A stretch of DNA of 51,183 bases from Verrucomicrobiota bacterium (GTDB lineage Bacteria; Verrucomicrobiota; Verrucomicrobiia; Chthoniobacterales; Chthoniobacteraceae): assembly GCA_026398235.1 (NCBI GenBank), contig JAPLTE010000039.1, forward strand, positions 1 to 51,183, given 5' to 3'. Position numbers and translations under genes: made by a program. Positions 1-9,740 of this stretch are shown here, one piece after another. Under the pieces are notes generated by a model. That model saw only the letters and a list, made by a program, of their open reading frames with translations. It did no database searches and was not told the DNA's origin. Position 1 is the stretch's first letter. Each line of letters opens with the position of its first letter.

Positions 1-1127
1 ACGGCTTCCAGCGGCGAATCCACGAGTTTTACCCCGGGGCAGAGGTTGTATTCCTTGGCTTTCTCGGCTCCCTTCGGATCGCAGGCGGTGACGATCGCGC
101 CTTCGGCGACGAGTTCGTTGACCATGTCGATCGGCACCGAGTTGCGCACGTCATCGGTGTCGGGCTTGAAAGTGAGCCCCCAGACGGCGATCTTCTTGTC
201 GCGCAAGACCCAGAGGGCGTCGCGGATGCTCTTGATAAAGCGGTCCTTCTGGTCTTTGTTGATGCGCTGGACTTCTTTGAGAAGCGTGAACGGCACGCCG
301 AGGTCATCGCTGATGGCGATGAATGCGGCGATGTCTTTGGGGAAGCACGAGCCGCCATAGCCGAGCCCGGCATTGAGGAAGTTGCGGCCGATGCGCTTGT
401 CCATGCCGATGCCCGCCGCAACTTTTTCCACATCCGCGCCGCTGGCTTCGCAGATCGCAGAGACGGCGTTGATGTAGGAGATCTTGAGCGCGAGGAACGA
501 GTTGGCAGCGTGCTTGATCAACTCGGCGGAGTTGATGTCGGTGACGAGAATCGGAGCGTTGAATGGCTCGTACACTTTCTTCATGAGCGCCAGGGCGCGG
601 TCGCTGTTGCCGCCGATGACGATCCGGTCGGGCTTCATCAAGTCGGGCACGGCGCACCCTTCGCGGAGGAATTCGGGGTTGCTGACCACGTCGAAATCGG
701 CTCCGGTATTGTACCGCTTGATGGTGTCGGTGACCTTCTCGCCGGTTTTGACCGGGACGGTGCTCTTGTCCACCACGACCCGGTATTCACCCGGTTTGAG
801 CACGCCTGCGATTTCGCGGGCAACCCGCTCAATGAAGCTGAGGTCCACGCTGCCATCGGGCTGGGGAGGCGTGGGAACGGCGATGAAAACGATCTGCGAG
901 CCGTCAACCCCCGCTTGGATGCTGTTGGTGAAATGGAGACGCTTGGCCGCCACGTTGCGGTGCACGAGGTCCTCGAGGCCGGGCTCGTAGATCGGGATTT
1001 TGCCGGCTAGCAGGGCGTCAACTTTGCGTTGGTCGTTGTCGACGCAAATCACGTTATGGCCGACTTCGGCGAAGCAGGCGCCGCTGACGAGACCGACGTA
1101 TCCGGAACCGATGATGCAGAGATCCAT
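1..1127 (-). CDS. ugd: UDP-glucose 6-dehydrogenase, 3' end outside the window
   Basis: This NAD-dependent enzyme oxidises UDP-glucose to UDP-glucuronate for envelope polysaccharides. About 375 residues are visible and the reading frame is still open at position 1, so the C-terminus is missing. The start is the ATG at 1127. The Rossmann motif GSGYVGLV lies at residues 6-13, and the catalytic cysteine is C261 in GGSCFPKD, followed by the C-terminal domain beginning around LWVLRDKKIAVWG. It follows lptD with a 36-base gap and may share a transcript with rodA and lptD. A GDP-mannose dehydrogenase is the main alternative, because the family members share these motifs. The family assignment is firm and the substrate is inferred. 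Confidence 0.93.
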   Translation of the reverse strand, partial: MDLCIIGSGYVGLVSGACFAEVGHNVICVDNDQRKVDALLAGKIPIYEPGLEDLVHRNVAAKRLHFTNSIQAGVDGSQIVFIAVPTPPQPDGSVDLSFIERVAREIAGVLKPGEYRVVVDKSTVPVKTGEKVTDTIKRYNTGADFDVVSNPEFLREGCAVPDLMKPDRIVIGGNSDRALALMKKVYEPFNAPILVTDINSAELIKHAANSFLALKISYINAVSAICEASGADVEKVAAGIGMDKRIGRNFLNAGLGYGGSCFPKDIAAFIAISDDLGVPFTLLKEVQRINKDQKDRFIKSIRDALWVLRDKKIAVWGLTFKPDTDDVRNSVPIDMVNELVAEGAIVTACDPKGAEKAKEYNLCPGVKLVDSPLEA

Positions 1128-1163
1128 GGTGTTTATTAAGTGTGGTTGGTTGGTTTGGTTGAA

Positions 1164-3491
1164 TTACTTTGTGATATTGCTGGAAGTCCCCGTGGAGGGA
1201 TGAGCCGCAAGCGGCAACCGCAAATTGGGAAGGTCTTTAAGAGTGAAGGTCAGGATAATGCCGATATCGGAAACGCTCTGGCCGGTGATGCTGTTTCGGT
1301 TTTCCCGCGTGGTGAAGCCAAGCGAGGCGATCCAGCTCGAAAGATCTCGGTGAATTTCATATTCCTGCGCTTGCAGGGTGCCGTCGGAGAATTCGTATTG
1401 ATCGGTGAAGCTGAAGGCCCAGTTGTCGTTGACCCGGTAGTATGCGCCAAAGCGGACATTGCTGCTGTTGAGAAAGAACGGGTTCTTATCCAGATACCGG
1501 TGGCCGATGCTAAAGCTAAGATCCTCGTTGGCAAGAAAATGTACATCGGTGTTGACTTGGGTGAAGCCGGTGTTTTGCAGGGGGATTTGGCTGGCCATGC
1601 GCAAAGAGACCCAGGGCAGCGGCGCGTAGGTGAGTTGGTTGCAAAGGTTCGAGAAGGCCCCTTCGGACGGGATGCCGGGATAGCTTGGCGCATCGAAATT
1701 GGCATTAAAGAACGTGTCCATCGTCAGGAGATTGTAGTTGGTGTCGTCGCGGCGGGTCTGGAGCTTGTTACGGACGCCGAAGCGCCAGATGGTCCAGTTC
1801 GGGATGGCATCCAGGGTGGTGAATTGCGGAAAAGTGATGGCGGGCAGTTCCGTCGTGGGCGTCAACCGGTCGAATTGCAGGATGCCGTTGGGGTTCTCTC
1901 CGGTTTTGACAAAAGAGAAGTCCGTATACGGTTGGACCACATGACGCAGCCCATCGAGCCCCAGGGCGCGGGACTGCACGTTTTCCCATTCGCGCGAAAA
2001 TTTGAAGGACGACTCGACTCCCGCGTTGAACACCGGACGAAAAACGGGGTCGCCGGATTTGCGTTGGAGAAGCACCTCCACATCCTGACGAAGATCCAGG
2101 CCGACGGCTTGCGGAAGGTTATCCAGGGTGCTCTCCGCGCCCGACGAGTAGTAGGTGCCGCGAAGGCCGATGCGCGGAATCACCGAGAGCCAGCCGCCAT
2201 AGGTTTGAGGCAGCGAAAGCTGGTGGAAAGTGTCGAAGCGAAAAGCGTTGTAACGGTTGAAGAGGGAGCTGGTGACAATGGGATGCAGCGCGTCGGTGCT
2301 GGAGAGGGTGCCAAAATCGCGGGTGAGGCGGGCCGCGCTGGTTTCGCTCTCGTAGAAAAGAGGGGAGTTGCAGAATGGAGCGTTAAAAATGGGTTGCCGC
2401 GTGACGTCCAGGGCGATTTCCGGCAGCCGTTCGGTGGTGTCAAAAAACGGGTTGGCCTGGAAACGCGCAATGCCGGTAAGGGTGTACTGTTCGTCCCATT
2501 TCGTCAGCGACACCATGTTGTCGGGTTGGGGATTGGTATGGTATTCGCCGGGGTAAAAGTCGCGCAGGAAACGGTAGTCGCTCAGTTTATTGATATCGAC
2601 ATTGGCGTAAAGGTCGTCTGAGAGATAGGTGCGGCTTTGAAGTGAAAGGCGGTAGCGGCTGGAGGTGACCGGAACAAGGACTTCTGCGGTGTGATTGATG
2701 CTGCTGTTGGCATCTGCGGCGTAATAGCTTTGGAAATGAGCCCAGCTTTTGTTCTCGGGGCCGAAACTGCTGTTGGTTTCAAATCCCACAGCGAGGCCGC
2801 GCTTGGAGCGCAGGTCCAGTTGCAACGCCCCGTGGGTGGTGTCGGAAAGGGGGATTCCGTAGCGGTTGAGCACGTAGGCACCCCAGTCGCTGCTGTAGCC
2901 GGGGGTGAAATTGAAACCCGATTCTTCTTTGAGCGACTGGTAAATATACGGGAACCAGAAGACCCGTGTGGTCCCCACGTACATCGAGACGTTGGAGAGG
3001 GTGATGTAGTCGTTCGGGTGGATGCGGGCATTGCCAGCCTTAAAATAGTAGTCGGGTTTGCTGGAATCGCTGGTGGTTGCGATGATGTTTTTCGCTTCAT
3101 ACCCGCTGCCCACATTCAAGGAGTTGAGCGTCTCGCCCTTGGCGAAAAACGGGGTCATGCTGGAGCGGAAATCTGAGGTGCGCAGCAGTTTGGTTTCGAG
3201 GTTAAACAGGGCGCGATCCGCCTCGACCAGTCTGCCGTCCCGGTACAGCCGCACGTTGCCGATGGCGAGCACATCGCGTGTTTCGGGGTTATACTGAACG
3301 TAATCCGCGTAAATCGAGGCGGTTCCGTAATGGACGATCACGTTGTTCTCTGCCACCGCAACGCCGCCGATAAACCGGGTTTCGCCATCGGCGGTAATCT
3401 CGATGGGAATGTCCCCAAAGCTCCCAAATTGTGCCCGAGCGTTGGCAGCGCTCAAGAGTATCAGGGCGAGGAGCAGGAAGCGGATCTTCAT
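1164..3491 (-). CDS. lptD: LPS-assembly outer-membrane protein LptD (OstA)
   Basis: LptD is the outer-membrane beta-barrel that inserts lipopolysaccharide into the outer leaflet. This 775-residue protein begins with a signal peptide (MKIRFLLLALILLSAANARA, cleavage before Q21). An OstA-like N-terminal region follows (about residues 28-130, with repeated short strands such as ADYVQYNPETRDVLAIGNV). The long C-terminal part is rich in alternating aromatic and polar residues, as expected for barrel strands. The length matches the family. It lies between rodA and ugd on the same strand, an envelope-biogenesis context. A 493-residue open frame on the opposite strand (1140-2621) is judged a shadow. 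I did not find LptE nearby. Confidence 0.9.
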   Translation of the reverse strand: MKIRFLLLALILLSAANARAQFGSFGDIPIEITADGETRFIGGVAVAENNVIVHYGTASIYADYVQYNPETRDVLAIGNVRLYRDGRLVEADRALFNLETKLLRTSDFRSSMTPFFAKGETLNSLNVGSGYEAKNIIATTSDSSKPDYYFKAGNARIHPNDYITLSNVSMYVGTTRVFWFPYIYQSLKEESGFNFTPGYSSDWGAYVLNRYGIPLSDTTHGALQLDLRSKRGLAVGFETNSSFGPENKSWAHFQSYYAADANSSINHTAEVLVPVTSSRYRLSLQSRTYLSDDLYANVDINKLSDYRFLRDFYPGEYHTNPQPDNMVSLTKWDEQYTLTGIARFQANPFFDTTERLPEIALDVTRQPIFNAPFCNSPLFYESETSAARLTRDFGTLSSTDALHPIVTSSLFNRYNAFRFDTFHQLSLPQTYGGWLSVIPRIGLRGTYYSSGAESTLDNLPQAVGLDLRQDVEVLLQRKSGDPVFRPVFNAGVESSFKFSREWENVQSRALGLDGLRHVVQPYTDFSFVKTGENPNGILQFDRLTPTTELPAITFPQFTTLDAIPNWTIWRFGVRNKLQTRRDDTNYNLLTMDTFFNANFDAPSYPGIPSEGAFSNLCNQLTYAPLPWVSLRMASQIPLQNTGFTQVNTDVHFLANEDLSFSIGHRYLDKNPFFLNSSNVRFGAYYRVNDNWAFSFTDQYEFSDGTLQAQEYEIHRDLSSWIASLGFTTRENRNSITGQSVSDIGIILTFTLKDLPNLRLPLAAHPSTGTSSNITK

Positions 3492-3575
3492 TAGAAGGCG
3501 CGACCGTAGCCAAGGTCGTTGCAGATTGCCAGAATAAATCAGGCTTTCGCTTAGATAAAGGGGAGGGTTTTACCC

Positions 3576-4682
3576 TTATTCCTTTCGGTGGATCCACACA
3601 CTGTTGACCAAACCCAGCCCGAAGAAGATGACGAACACGAACGAACCGCTGTAGCTGATGAGGGGGAGGGGAACCCCGGTGACCGGCATTAAAGAGATGT
3701 TCATGCCGATGTTTTGAAAGGTGTGTGCAAAAAGTAGCGCGAGGACGCCGACGCAGAGCAGGAGCCCGAGGCGGTCAGAGGCATGGGCCGCCACGTAACA
3801 GCAGGTGCCCAAGAGCAGGGCGAACCCGCCCACGAGGGTGGAGCCGCCGACAAACCCCCATTGCTCGCCAATGGCTGCGAAGATGTAATCATTGGGTACG
3901 GTGGTGCGGGGGACAAACCCGAGTTCCACCTGGCTGTCTTTGGCCAGGAACCCTTTGCCGGCCCACCCGCCGCTTCCGATGGCGATCAGGCATTGGTTGA
4001 TGGCCCAAGCGGAGCCTTGGGCGTCGATTTCGGGATCGATGAACGCCACGATGCGTGCCTGCTGGTACGGTTTGAGTTTAAAACGGTAGGCCAACGGCAT
4101 CGCGATGGCGGCTAGCAGGAGAACGACCACCAGGTAGCGCAACGGCAGCCGGGCGATGAAAAGCATCGAGAACACCACGGGGATCCAGACGAGGCACTCC
4201 CCCAAATCCGGCTGAATCATGATGAGCAGCGCCGGCGCGCCAGAGAGGAGCCCGCACGCGAACAGTTTCAATAACGGATGCATCCGCGGAAACTGGGTCA
4301 GAAAAAGCGCCAGGATGAGAATTCCCGAGAGGACGGCGAGTTGCGCGGGCTGAAACTGGAGCGGACCCAGTTTAAGCCAACAGCGCGCGCCATCCTTGGT
4401 GATGCCCATGAAGAGGGTCAGGACCAGGAAAACCATGGACACCGCATACATCGGGAGGGCGCCTTTGCGGATCCAGCGGTAATGGAAAAGACTCGTAACA
4501 AAAAAAACCACCGTGCTAATGCCGACCCAGACGGCCTGTTTGCGCCACATGGTGGAGTAGGCCGGGTTGTCCCGCATATAGGTGCAACTGTAGATGGCGA
4601 TCACCCCAAAAACGGCCAGGGCAAGCATGGTCGTAAAGAGAATCCAGTTCATCCCTAGAATTTTGCGCAGCCAGGGTGTCAT
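3576..4682 (-). CDS. rodA: Peptidoglycan glycosyltransferase RodA (SEDS family)
   Basis: RodA polymerises lipid II into glycan strands during cell elongation, working with a class B penicillin-binding protein. The 368-residue protein is almost entirely hydrophobic, with about ten membrane segments. It shows SEDS landmarks: QPDLG at 157-161, the loop VPRTTVPNDYIFA with the expected catalytic aspartate D265, and the C-terminal PLPLISYSGS. The family also includes FtsW and SpoVE. RodA is preferred from the short N-terminus and total length, with no division genes nearby. It precedes lptD and ugd on the minus strand with an 84-base gap. No mreB or mrdA is in the window. Confidence 0.9.
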   Translation of the reverse strand: MTPWLRKILGMNWILFTTMLALAVFGVIAIYSCTYMRDNPAYSTMWRKQAVWVGISTVVFFVTSLFHYRWIRKGALPMYAVSMVFLVLTLFMGITKDGARCWLKLGPLQFQPAQLAVLSGILILALFLTQFPRMHPLLKLFACGLLSGAPALLIMIQPDLGECLVWIPVVFSMLFIARLPLRYLVVVLLLAAIAMPLAYRFKLKPYQQARIVAFIDPEIDAQGSAWAINQCLIAIGSGGWAGKGFLAKDSQVELGFVPRTTVPNDYIFAAIGEQWGFVGGSTLVGGFALLLGTCCYVAAHASDRLGLLLCVGVLALLFAHTFQNIGMNISLMPVTGVPLPLISYSGSFVFVIFFGLGLVNSVWIHRKE

Positions 4683-4844
4683 GGGGGAGTTTGCAGGAGC
4701 TTGCGGGAGCCTTCCCTGCGCTCGGGATGAGAAGGATTTTGGGAAGGTCTAAACATCTTTAGTGGAGCGGTGTGCATTGCAGTCAGCCTTTTGCCGACTA
4801 GAGAATCGTTTCTTGCGGGCTTGCCGAACGGCTCGGGATTGGCA

Positions 4845-6563
4845 ATGTTTAGCGCTTCCATGCATTTGTCGCCCGATCAACCTTTAGCCGGTATTCTCGC
4901 CCCCCTCTTTGCCCTTCGCTCGGAGAACGACCTTGGAATCGGAGACACCGAGTCGCTCCGCGAATGCGCTGATTGGGCATCCGAAAATGGGTTTCGGCTC
5001 GTGCAATTGCTGCCCATCAATGAGACCGGCAATGACAACTCCCCCTATAACGCGATCTCTTCGGTGGCGATCGACCCTTGCACGCTGGCCCTTTCGCCCG
5101 AGGCGGTTGCTGATCTCACCGAGGAAGCCTACGAAGCGGTGCTCGCCGGAGTCTCGCTCAAATCGCTGCGCACGGGGCCGGTGAAATACCGGGAGGTAAA
5201 GCCGCTCAAACGCCGTTTGCTGGAGAAGGCATTTGAGGGGTTTATGGAGACCCACTGGAAAAACAAGAGCGCTCGGTGCCGGCAATTCCGGGCCTGGGTC
5301 AAGGAGCAGGCTGGCTGGATCGAAGGATATGCGCTATTTCGCGCGTTAATGGACCAAAACGGCGGCTCGGAGATGTGGGATACCTGGCCCGAGCCGCAAC
5401 AGACGCTCGAAAGCGCGCTCGCGTGGCTTACTGTCCAGAAAGCGGTCGTCCGTCGGGAACTGGAATGGAAAATGCGCTATTTCCAATATGTCCAGTGGCT
5501 CGCGTTTGCGCAATGGGGGGCGCTCAAGGCCTACTGTGACCGCAAAGGGGTGGCATTGATGGGGGACGTCCCCATTGGCGTAAGCTATTACAGTTCCGAT
5601 GTCTTTTGTTGCCCGGAGATTTTCAACTTGCGCTGGTCCGGGGGAGCGCCGCCGGAGAAAGTGTTCAAAAGCGATCCGTTTACCGAAAAGTGGGGGCAGA
5701 ACTGGGGGGTGCCGCTGTATCGCTGGGATGTGTTGCGCGCCAGCAATTTTGCCTGGTGGCGGCAGCGGGTGCAGCGGGTCCGCGAGATTTTTCACCTCTT
5801 CCGCATCGACCACGTGCTCGGCTTTTACCGCATGTATGGGTTCCCGTGGCGGCCGTCACGCAACGCGGAGTTTCTCCCGCTCTCCGAAGAGGAGGCGCGG
5901 GGGCGGACCGGGGGTGATTTGCCCCATTTTACCCCGCGCGACGATTCGACGTACGAAAACCGGGAGGCGAATCGGCGCGACGGCGAGGAATACCTGCGGG
6001 CGCTGTTGGAAGAAGTGGGCGAGCATCGTTTGATCGGGGAAGACCTCGGAGTGGTGCCCGATTATGTGCGCCCGAATCTCACCTCGCTGGGCATTGCCGG
6101 CTTCAAGATCCCGCAATGGGAACGCCAGCCCAACTGGCACCTCGTGCGCGGTCACGATTACCAGCGGCTTTCCATTGCGACCTATGCCACGCACGACCAT
6201 CTGCCGCTCGCCGCGTTTTGGGAGCAGATGTGCGCCGCCGCGCAAGCGGGCGACGGCCACCAGCGCTGGGAGTTGGAACAATTGTGCGGGTTTGCCGGGT
6301 TTGGCCTCGACAGCCCGAGACCGATGACGGACGCAATCCATGAAGCGTTGCTGGCCGGGCTCTTCCAGTGCAATTCCTGGCTGGCGATTGTCATGATCAC
6401 CGACGTTTTTGCGGATACCAAACGGTTCAATGTTCCCGGAGCCGTGGCGGACTCCAACTGGAGCGAGCGGATGACGCGCACTCCCGCCCAATGGCGCAAG
6501 GACAAGCGGCGCGCCGCCAAGATGAAGCGGATCGCCGGGCTCATTAAGGCCAGCGGGAGGTAG
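4845..6563 (+). CDS. malQ: 4-alpha-glucanotransferase (amylomaltase)
   Basis: MalQ (GH77) transfers alpha-1,4-glucan segments between maltodextrins in glycogen or maltose metabolism. With the ATG at 4845 the protein has 572 residues. The predicted catalytic residues are all present: nucleophile D322 in FRIDHVLGFYR, acid/base E399 in LIGEDLG, and D451 in ATHDHLPLA. The conserved substrate-loop region GDVPIGVSYYSSDVF is also intact. The start is uncertain, because no convincing Shine-Dalgarno site precedes it. A GTG at 4770 would add 25 poorly conserved residues, and an ATG at 4860 would remove five. It is divergent from rodA and convergent with the RraB/SseB gene. Confidence 0.93.
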   Translation: MFSASMHLSPDQPLAGILAPLFALRSENDLGIGDTESLRECADWASENGFRLVQLLPINETGNDNSPYNAISSVAIDPCTLALSPEAVADLTEEAYEAVLAGVSLKSLRTGPVKYREVKPLKRRLLEKAFEGFMETHWKNKSARCRQFRAWVKEQAGWIEGYALFRALMDQNGGSEMWDTWPEPQQTLESALAWLTVQKAVVRRELEWKMRYFQYVQWLAFAQWGALKAYCDRKGVALMGDVPIGVSYYSSDVFCCPEIFNLRWSGGAPPEKVFKSDPFTEKWGQNWGVPLYRWDVLRASNFAWWRQRVQRVREIFHLFRIDHVLGFYRMYGFPWRPSRNAEFLPLSEEEARGRTGGDLPHFTPRDDSTYENREANRRDGEEYLRALLEEVGEHRLIGEDLGVVPDYVRPNLTSLGIAGFKIPQWERQPNWHLVRGHDYQRLSIATYATHDHLPLAAFWEQMCAAAQAGDGHQRWELEQLCGFAGFGLDSPRPMTDAIHEALLAGLFQCNSWLAIVMITDVFADTKRFNVPGAVADSNWSERMTRTPAQWRKDKRRAAKMKRIAGLIKASGR

Positions 6564-6584
6564 GGAGAGCGTTTCTTTCCGCAA

Positions 6585-6694
6585 GGTGGATCGTGCGCTC
6601 CGCGCGCGATTCCGGGGGGTGAGCGGCGCAAGCAAAATCAGCTCGCTGCGCTCGATCTGCTTTGGCAGATCGCCCACGGAGCGGCCGATCCACC
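6585..6694. repeat. Inverted-repeat element, copy 1 (MITE/REP-like)
   Basis: This 110-bp non-coding element has imperfect 26-base terminal inverted repeats. The left end begins GGTGGATCGTGCGCTCCG and the right end is its complement with four mismatches (22 of 26 matching). The reverse complement of 49738-49846 matches it with about ten differences by eye. It lies between the 3' ends of malQ and the RraB/SseB gene, which converge. No exact target-site duplication is visible. The transcript from either side would fold into a long hairpin. Confidence 0.85.
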
Positions 6695-6765
6695 ACGCAA
6701 GACGTTAGGGATTTCGGACGGCGGATCGACGCAACGACCTTTGTTTTCGTTGCGCGCGACTTTTG

Positions 6766-7623
6766 CTATTCGCCGGATCCCGCTTCGATCTCGTCGATCA
6801 TCTTCTTGAGGAGAGCGACCATTTCGCGGTTGAGCGGAAGGGCGACATCACCGGGATTCACCACGGCACCGGCGCATTCCGGCTGGGAGAGGATGAATTC
6901 CCAGGCTTCCGGAGCGGTAAGCACCATGGCCGAGACCTTCTCTTTGGTCCACCCCTTGAGGGCGGCTTCGTCGGTGAAGAGTGGCAAAAATTCTTTTTCG
7001 TTTTCGTCCATGCAAACGAGGACTTGCATGGAACCTTCCTCGGCCTGTGCTGCAGAGGCGGATTCTGCGAAAACAGGCACAAGATAAAGGCCGCGCTGCA
7101 ATTCCAGCGTGAGATCCTGCTGGGCTTCTTCGGAGGCGTCTTCGGCGATTTTTTGGATTGCCGCCACGATCTCGGGGTTTTCGATGGGCTCGTTTTCGCT
7201 GTGGCAATGCTCGGAGCCACAGCCGCACTGGTGTTCTTCTTCCTCTTCGCAATCGCAATTTTCGCAGTCGCCTTCGCAATCGCACTCCTCATCGGCGGGA
7301 TTCACGTCCATCCCATCGTAATCGACCCCTTCAAATTTCGCGGCGAGCGCTTCGAGTTCGGCGTTGAGGGCAAAGAGGGATTCCGGCGTGTGTTTTTCGA
7401 GCCGTTCAGCTTGGAGGATGAAGATCGGTTCGTCATCGCTTTTGAAAATTTCGGAGATGTCGAAATTGCGCTCGCTGAGGGTCTCGGCGAGGGATTCCAG
7501 CACTTCGGGAGCGGGTGCTACAAAATAATAACCCCAGAGCATTTCGCCGTCGAGATTCCAGTCGGTTTCGTTGCGAAGCCCGGCGAACATTTCCTGAAGT
7601 TGTTGGAGAGTGATGGTTTCCAT
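6766..7623 (-). CDS. RraB-like / Cys-rich linker / SseB-like fusion protein
   Basis: The ATG at 7623 gives 285 residues in three parts. Residues about 18-108 resemble the ribonuclease E inhibitor RraB family, including GYYFVAPA and the terminal VDYDGMDVN (usual form DYDGWDVG). Residues 111-142 form an acidic linker with eight cysteines (114, 116, 120, 123, 125, 133, 135, 140) and three histidines (131, 139, 141). Residues about 175-275 resemble the SseB N-terminal domain, with LYLVPVF, a LPLFTDEAALKGW stretch and AVVNPGDVALPL. No enzyme active site is evident. A regulatory or metal-sensing role is an inference. Longer frames upstream of 7623 look non-coding. Confidence 0.72.
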   Translation of the reverse strand: METITLQQLQEMFAGLRNETDWNLDGEMLWGYYFVAPAPEVLESLAETLSERNFDISEIFKSDDEPIFILQAERLEKHTPESLFALNAELEALAAKFEGVDYDGMDVNPADEECDCEGDCENCDCEEEEEHQCGCGSEHCHSENEPIENPEIVAAIQKIAEDASEEAQQDLTLELQRGLYLVPVFAESASAAQAEEGSMQVLVCMDENEKEFLPLFTDEAALKGWTKEKVSAMVLTAPEAWEFILSQPECAGAVVNPGDVALPLNREMVALLKKMIDEIEAGSGE

Positions 7624-7690
7624 GGGGCGGGAAACTCGCAGCATGGAGCGCAAATGGCAATCTGGAAAACCGGGGGAGGGGATTTTATCC

Positions 7691-7717
7691 GCAGATTGCG
7701 CAGATTTTCGCAGATTT
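7691..7717. repeat. Three short direct repeats of GCAGATT
   Basis: GCAGATT occurs three times in 27 bases (starting at 7691, 7699 and 7710) with GC-rich or T-rich spacers, in the gap between the broken hrpA gene and the start of the RraB/SseB gene. It lies upstream of the latter, so it could be an operator or a fragment of a dispersed repeat. No function can be assigned. Confidence 0.5.
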
Positions 7718-7741
7718 AAGGCATGCTTCCCCTGGGAGATT

Positions 7742-9740
7742 TCAGGTGCTACCCAACGTCTGCAACCGCTGTGCCGAGACGGGCTGCGCGGTGCCGAGTT
7801 CCTGGGCAAAGAGGCTTACGCGAAATTCTTCAAGCAGCCAGCGGTAAGCTTCCCTGTTTGCTGGAGGAACGGTTTTTTCAAATGCGCCGCCAGGCAGGAA
7901 GGGGGCGAGCGGTTTGGCTTTTTCAGTGTCTTTGGTGAGGTAAAGCGGGCTGATGGAGGCCCGTTCGGCACGCAATTGCATGGCGCGCAGATAGCGCGGG
8001 AGATGGTGCAATTGCGCGTGCGGCGTGCGGGCGAGGAAATCGGCGGGGACGAGCCGTTCCAGGTCGGCTTCCCAACCGGGATAGCGTTTGCCTGAGGCGA
8101 GGAGGGCTTTGCGCAGCGTGAGAATTTGCGCGGCGAGTTCGCTGACGCGCCGGGCGAGCATGGGCAGTTCGCGTCGCGCGGTTTCGACCAGGGCGGTGAA
8201 ACGGGCTTGCGTGAGCGGGTAAAGCGGTTCGAGGCGGAAGGCGTGGGTGACAATGTGGCGATAGGCGCTTTGTTGCAGGAGTTCGCTGCTGTCCACGGCA
8301 GCGCCTTTGGGCTTCGGCGCGTGGAGCTGCGCGCCAAGTTGGGCAAGGGCGTCTCCAAAGGAGGCTTTGCCCGGCTGCGAACCGGCAGCGAGTGGCCGGG
8401 CGAGAGTGCGCAACTCTTTTTGCAGCCAGGCGAGATCGCGCGCGAGGGAGAGTTCCGCGAGACGGCAGATTCCGGCGGGCGTCGCGGCTTCCGCATCCGC
8501 GCGTCTGCGGAAAAGCAGCAAATCCACTTCGCCGTCCCGGACGGCCAGCCCGGGCCATGCGAGCAGCGGCGCGCCGCCGACCTGTTCGATAATGAGCGAT
8601 TCCGGCAAATCCCCAAACGACCACGTGGTGAGGGCCGGTTTTTCCCAACGGCGCGCGGCGATTTCCCAAGCGTCCGATTGCACGCGCTGCGCGTCCATCG
8701 AGGCCCGCACGCTTTCGAGTTCCCGCCCGGCGGCGACGGTTTTGTTTTGGCGATCCACGACTTCCACGCGGGGTCGCAGATAATCGGGCAGCGCCTTCCA
8801 ATCTTCGGGTTGAATCGCGACACGATATTTTTGCTGAATCAATCGCCCTAAAGCCGCGAGCAAACTGTCGCCCTGCGGCTCAAACGCGGCGACGATCTCG
8901 CCGATTTTGGGCTCCAGCGGCATGAGTTGTTTGCGGATGCTTTTGGGAAGTGAACGCAACAACGCGCCGATCTGTTCCTCGCGCAATCCGGGGACCATCC
9001 ATTGCAATTCGGCGGGAGTGAGCCGCTCGGCCAACGGCAGAGGGACGCGCACGGTCACGCCATCCTCCTCCTCGCCGGGATTGTAGGCGTAGGTGAGGGG
9101 AAGCACGCTGGTGCCGAGGGCGACTTGATCCGGGAACGCTTCGCGGTCGTATGCCAGATTTTCGGCATCCATCAAATCGGCCTCCGTAGCGCACAGGAAC
9201 TGCGGTTCGGCGGTGATGCGGCTGCGCACAAGCCGGTTTAAATCGTGAATGGAAGAGACGCCGCTGATGCGCTCGGCATAGAAACGGAAAAGCGCCTGGT
9301 CGATGTCATGCACGCGGTAACTGCGGACTTTGGTGAGCGCGTTTTCGATCCGCTCGCGCAGACTCTGGTTTTCGGCAAAGAAGCGTTGCTGGATGCGCGC
9401 TTCCCCGGCCACGAGCGCTCCCCGGATGAATAATTCGGTGGCGGCCACGGGGTCGATTCGGCCGTAATCAACCTGGCGTTTGCAAAGCTCCAGCCCATGC
9501 AGGAGCACGCGTTCCGTGACGAGCACGCGCCCGGCCTTGGCGCTCCATTGCGGGTGGACGTAGCTGAATTTGCAAAGATGGGAGCCGAGTTCCACGACCC
9601 ACTGCGGATCGACCCGCGCGACGGTGCGGGCGAACAGTTGCGAAGTCTGCACGATTTCCCCGGCGACGATCCATTCCGGCTGGCGGGTTGCGGACGGCTT
9701 GGCTTTCTTCTGGTTGCGCTCGTACCAGAGCCGGGGAAAA
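7742..9740 (-). CDS. HrpA fragment 3: C-terminal HrpA-specific region
   Basis: Homology resumes at [20 protein letters not shown] and continues to the stop at 7742 (ending RLQTLGST). It covers the C-terminal region shared by long HrpA proteins (DUF3418-like), for example [13 protein letters not shown] and YPLTYAYNPGEEEDGVTV-type segments. The open frame extends upstream to 9937, but the extra residues are not HrpA-like. The start given here marks the homology boundary, not a start codon. Confidence 0.68.

Noticed and set aside
1140-2621. 493-codon open frame on the plus strand opposite lptD
   Set aside because: It lacks a recognisable domain, and its composition follows the complement of a coherent lptD gene with signal peptide and barrel-like strands. 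GC-rich genes often leave such open frames on the other strand.
4683-4844. Possible dispersed repeat between rodA and malQ
   Set aside because: The segment around 4709-4736 looks like a GC-rich short repeat that reads His-Pro-Glu-Arg-Arg-Glu-Gly-Ser on the minus strand, but there is only one copy here and no clear inverted structure.
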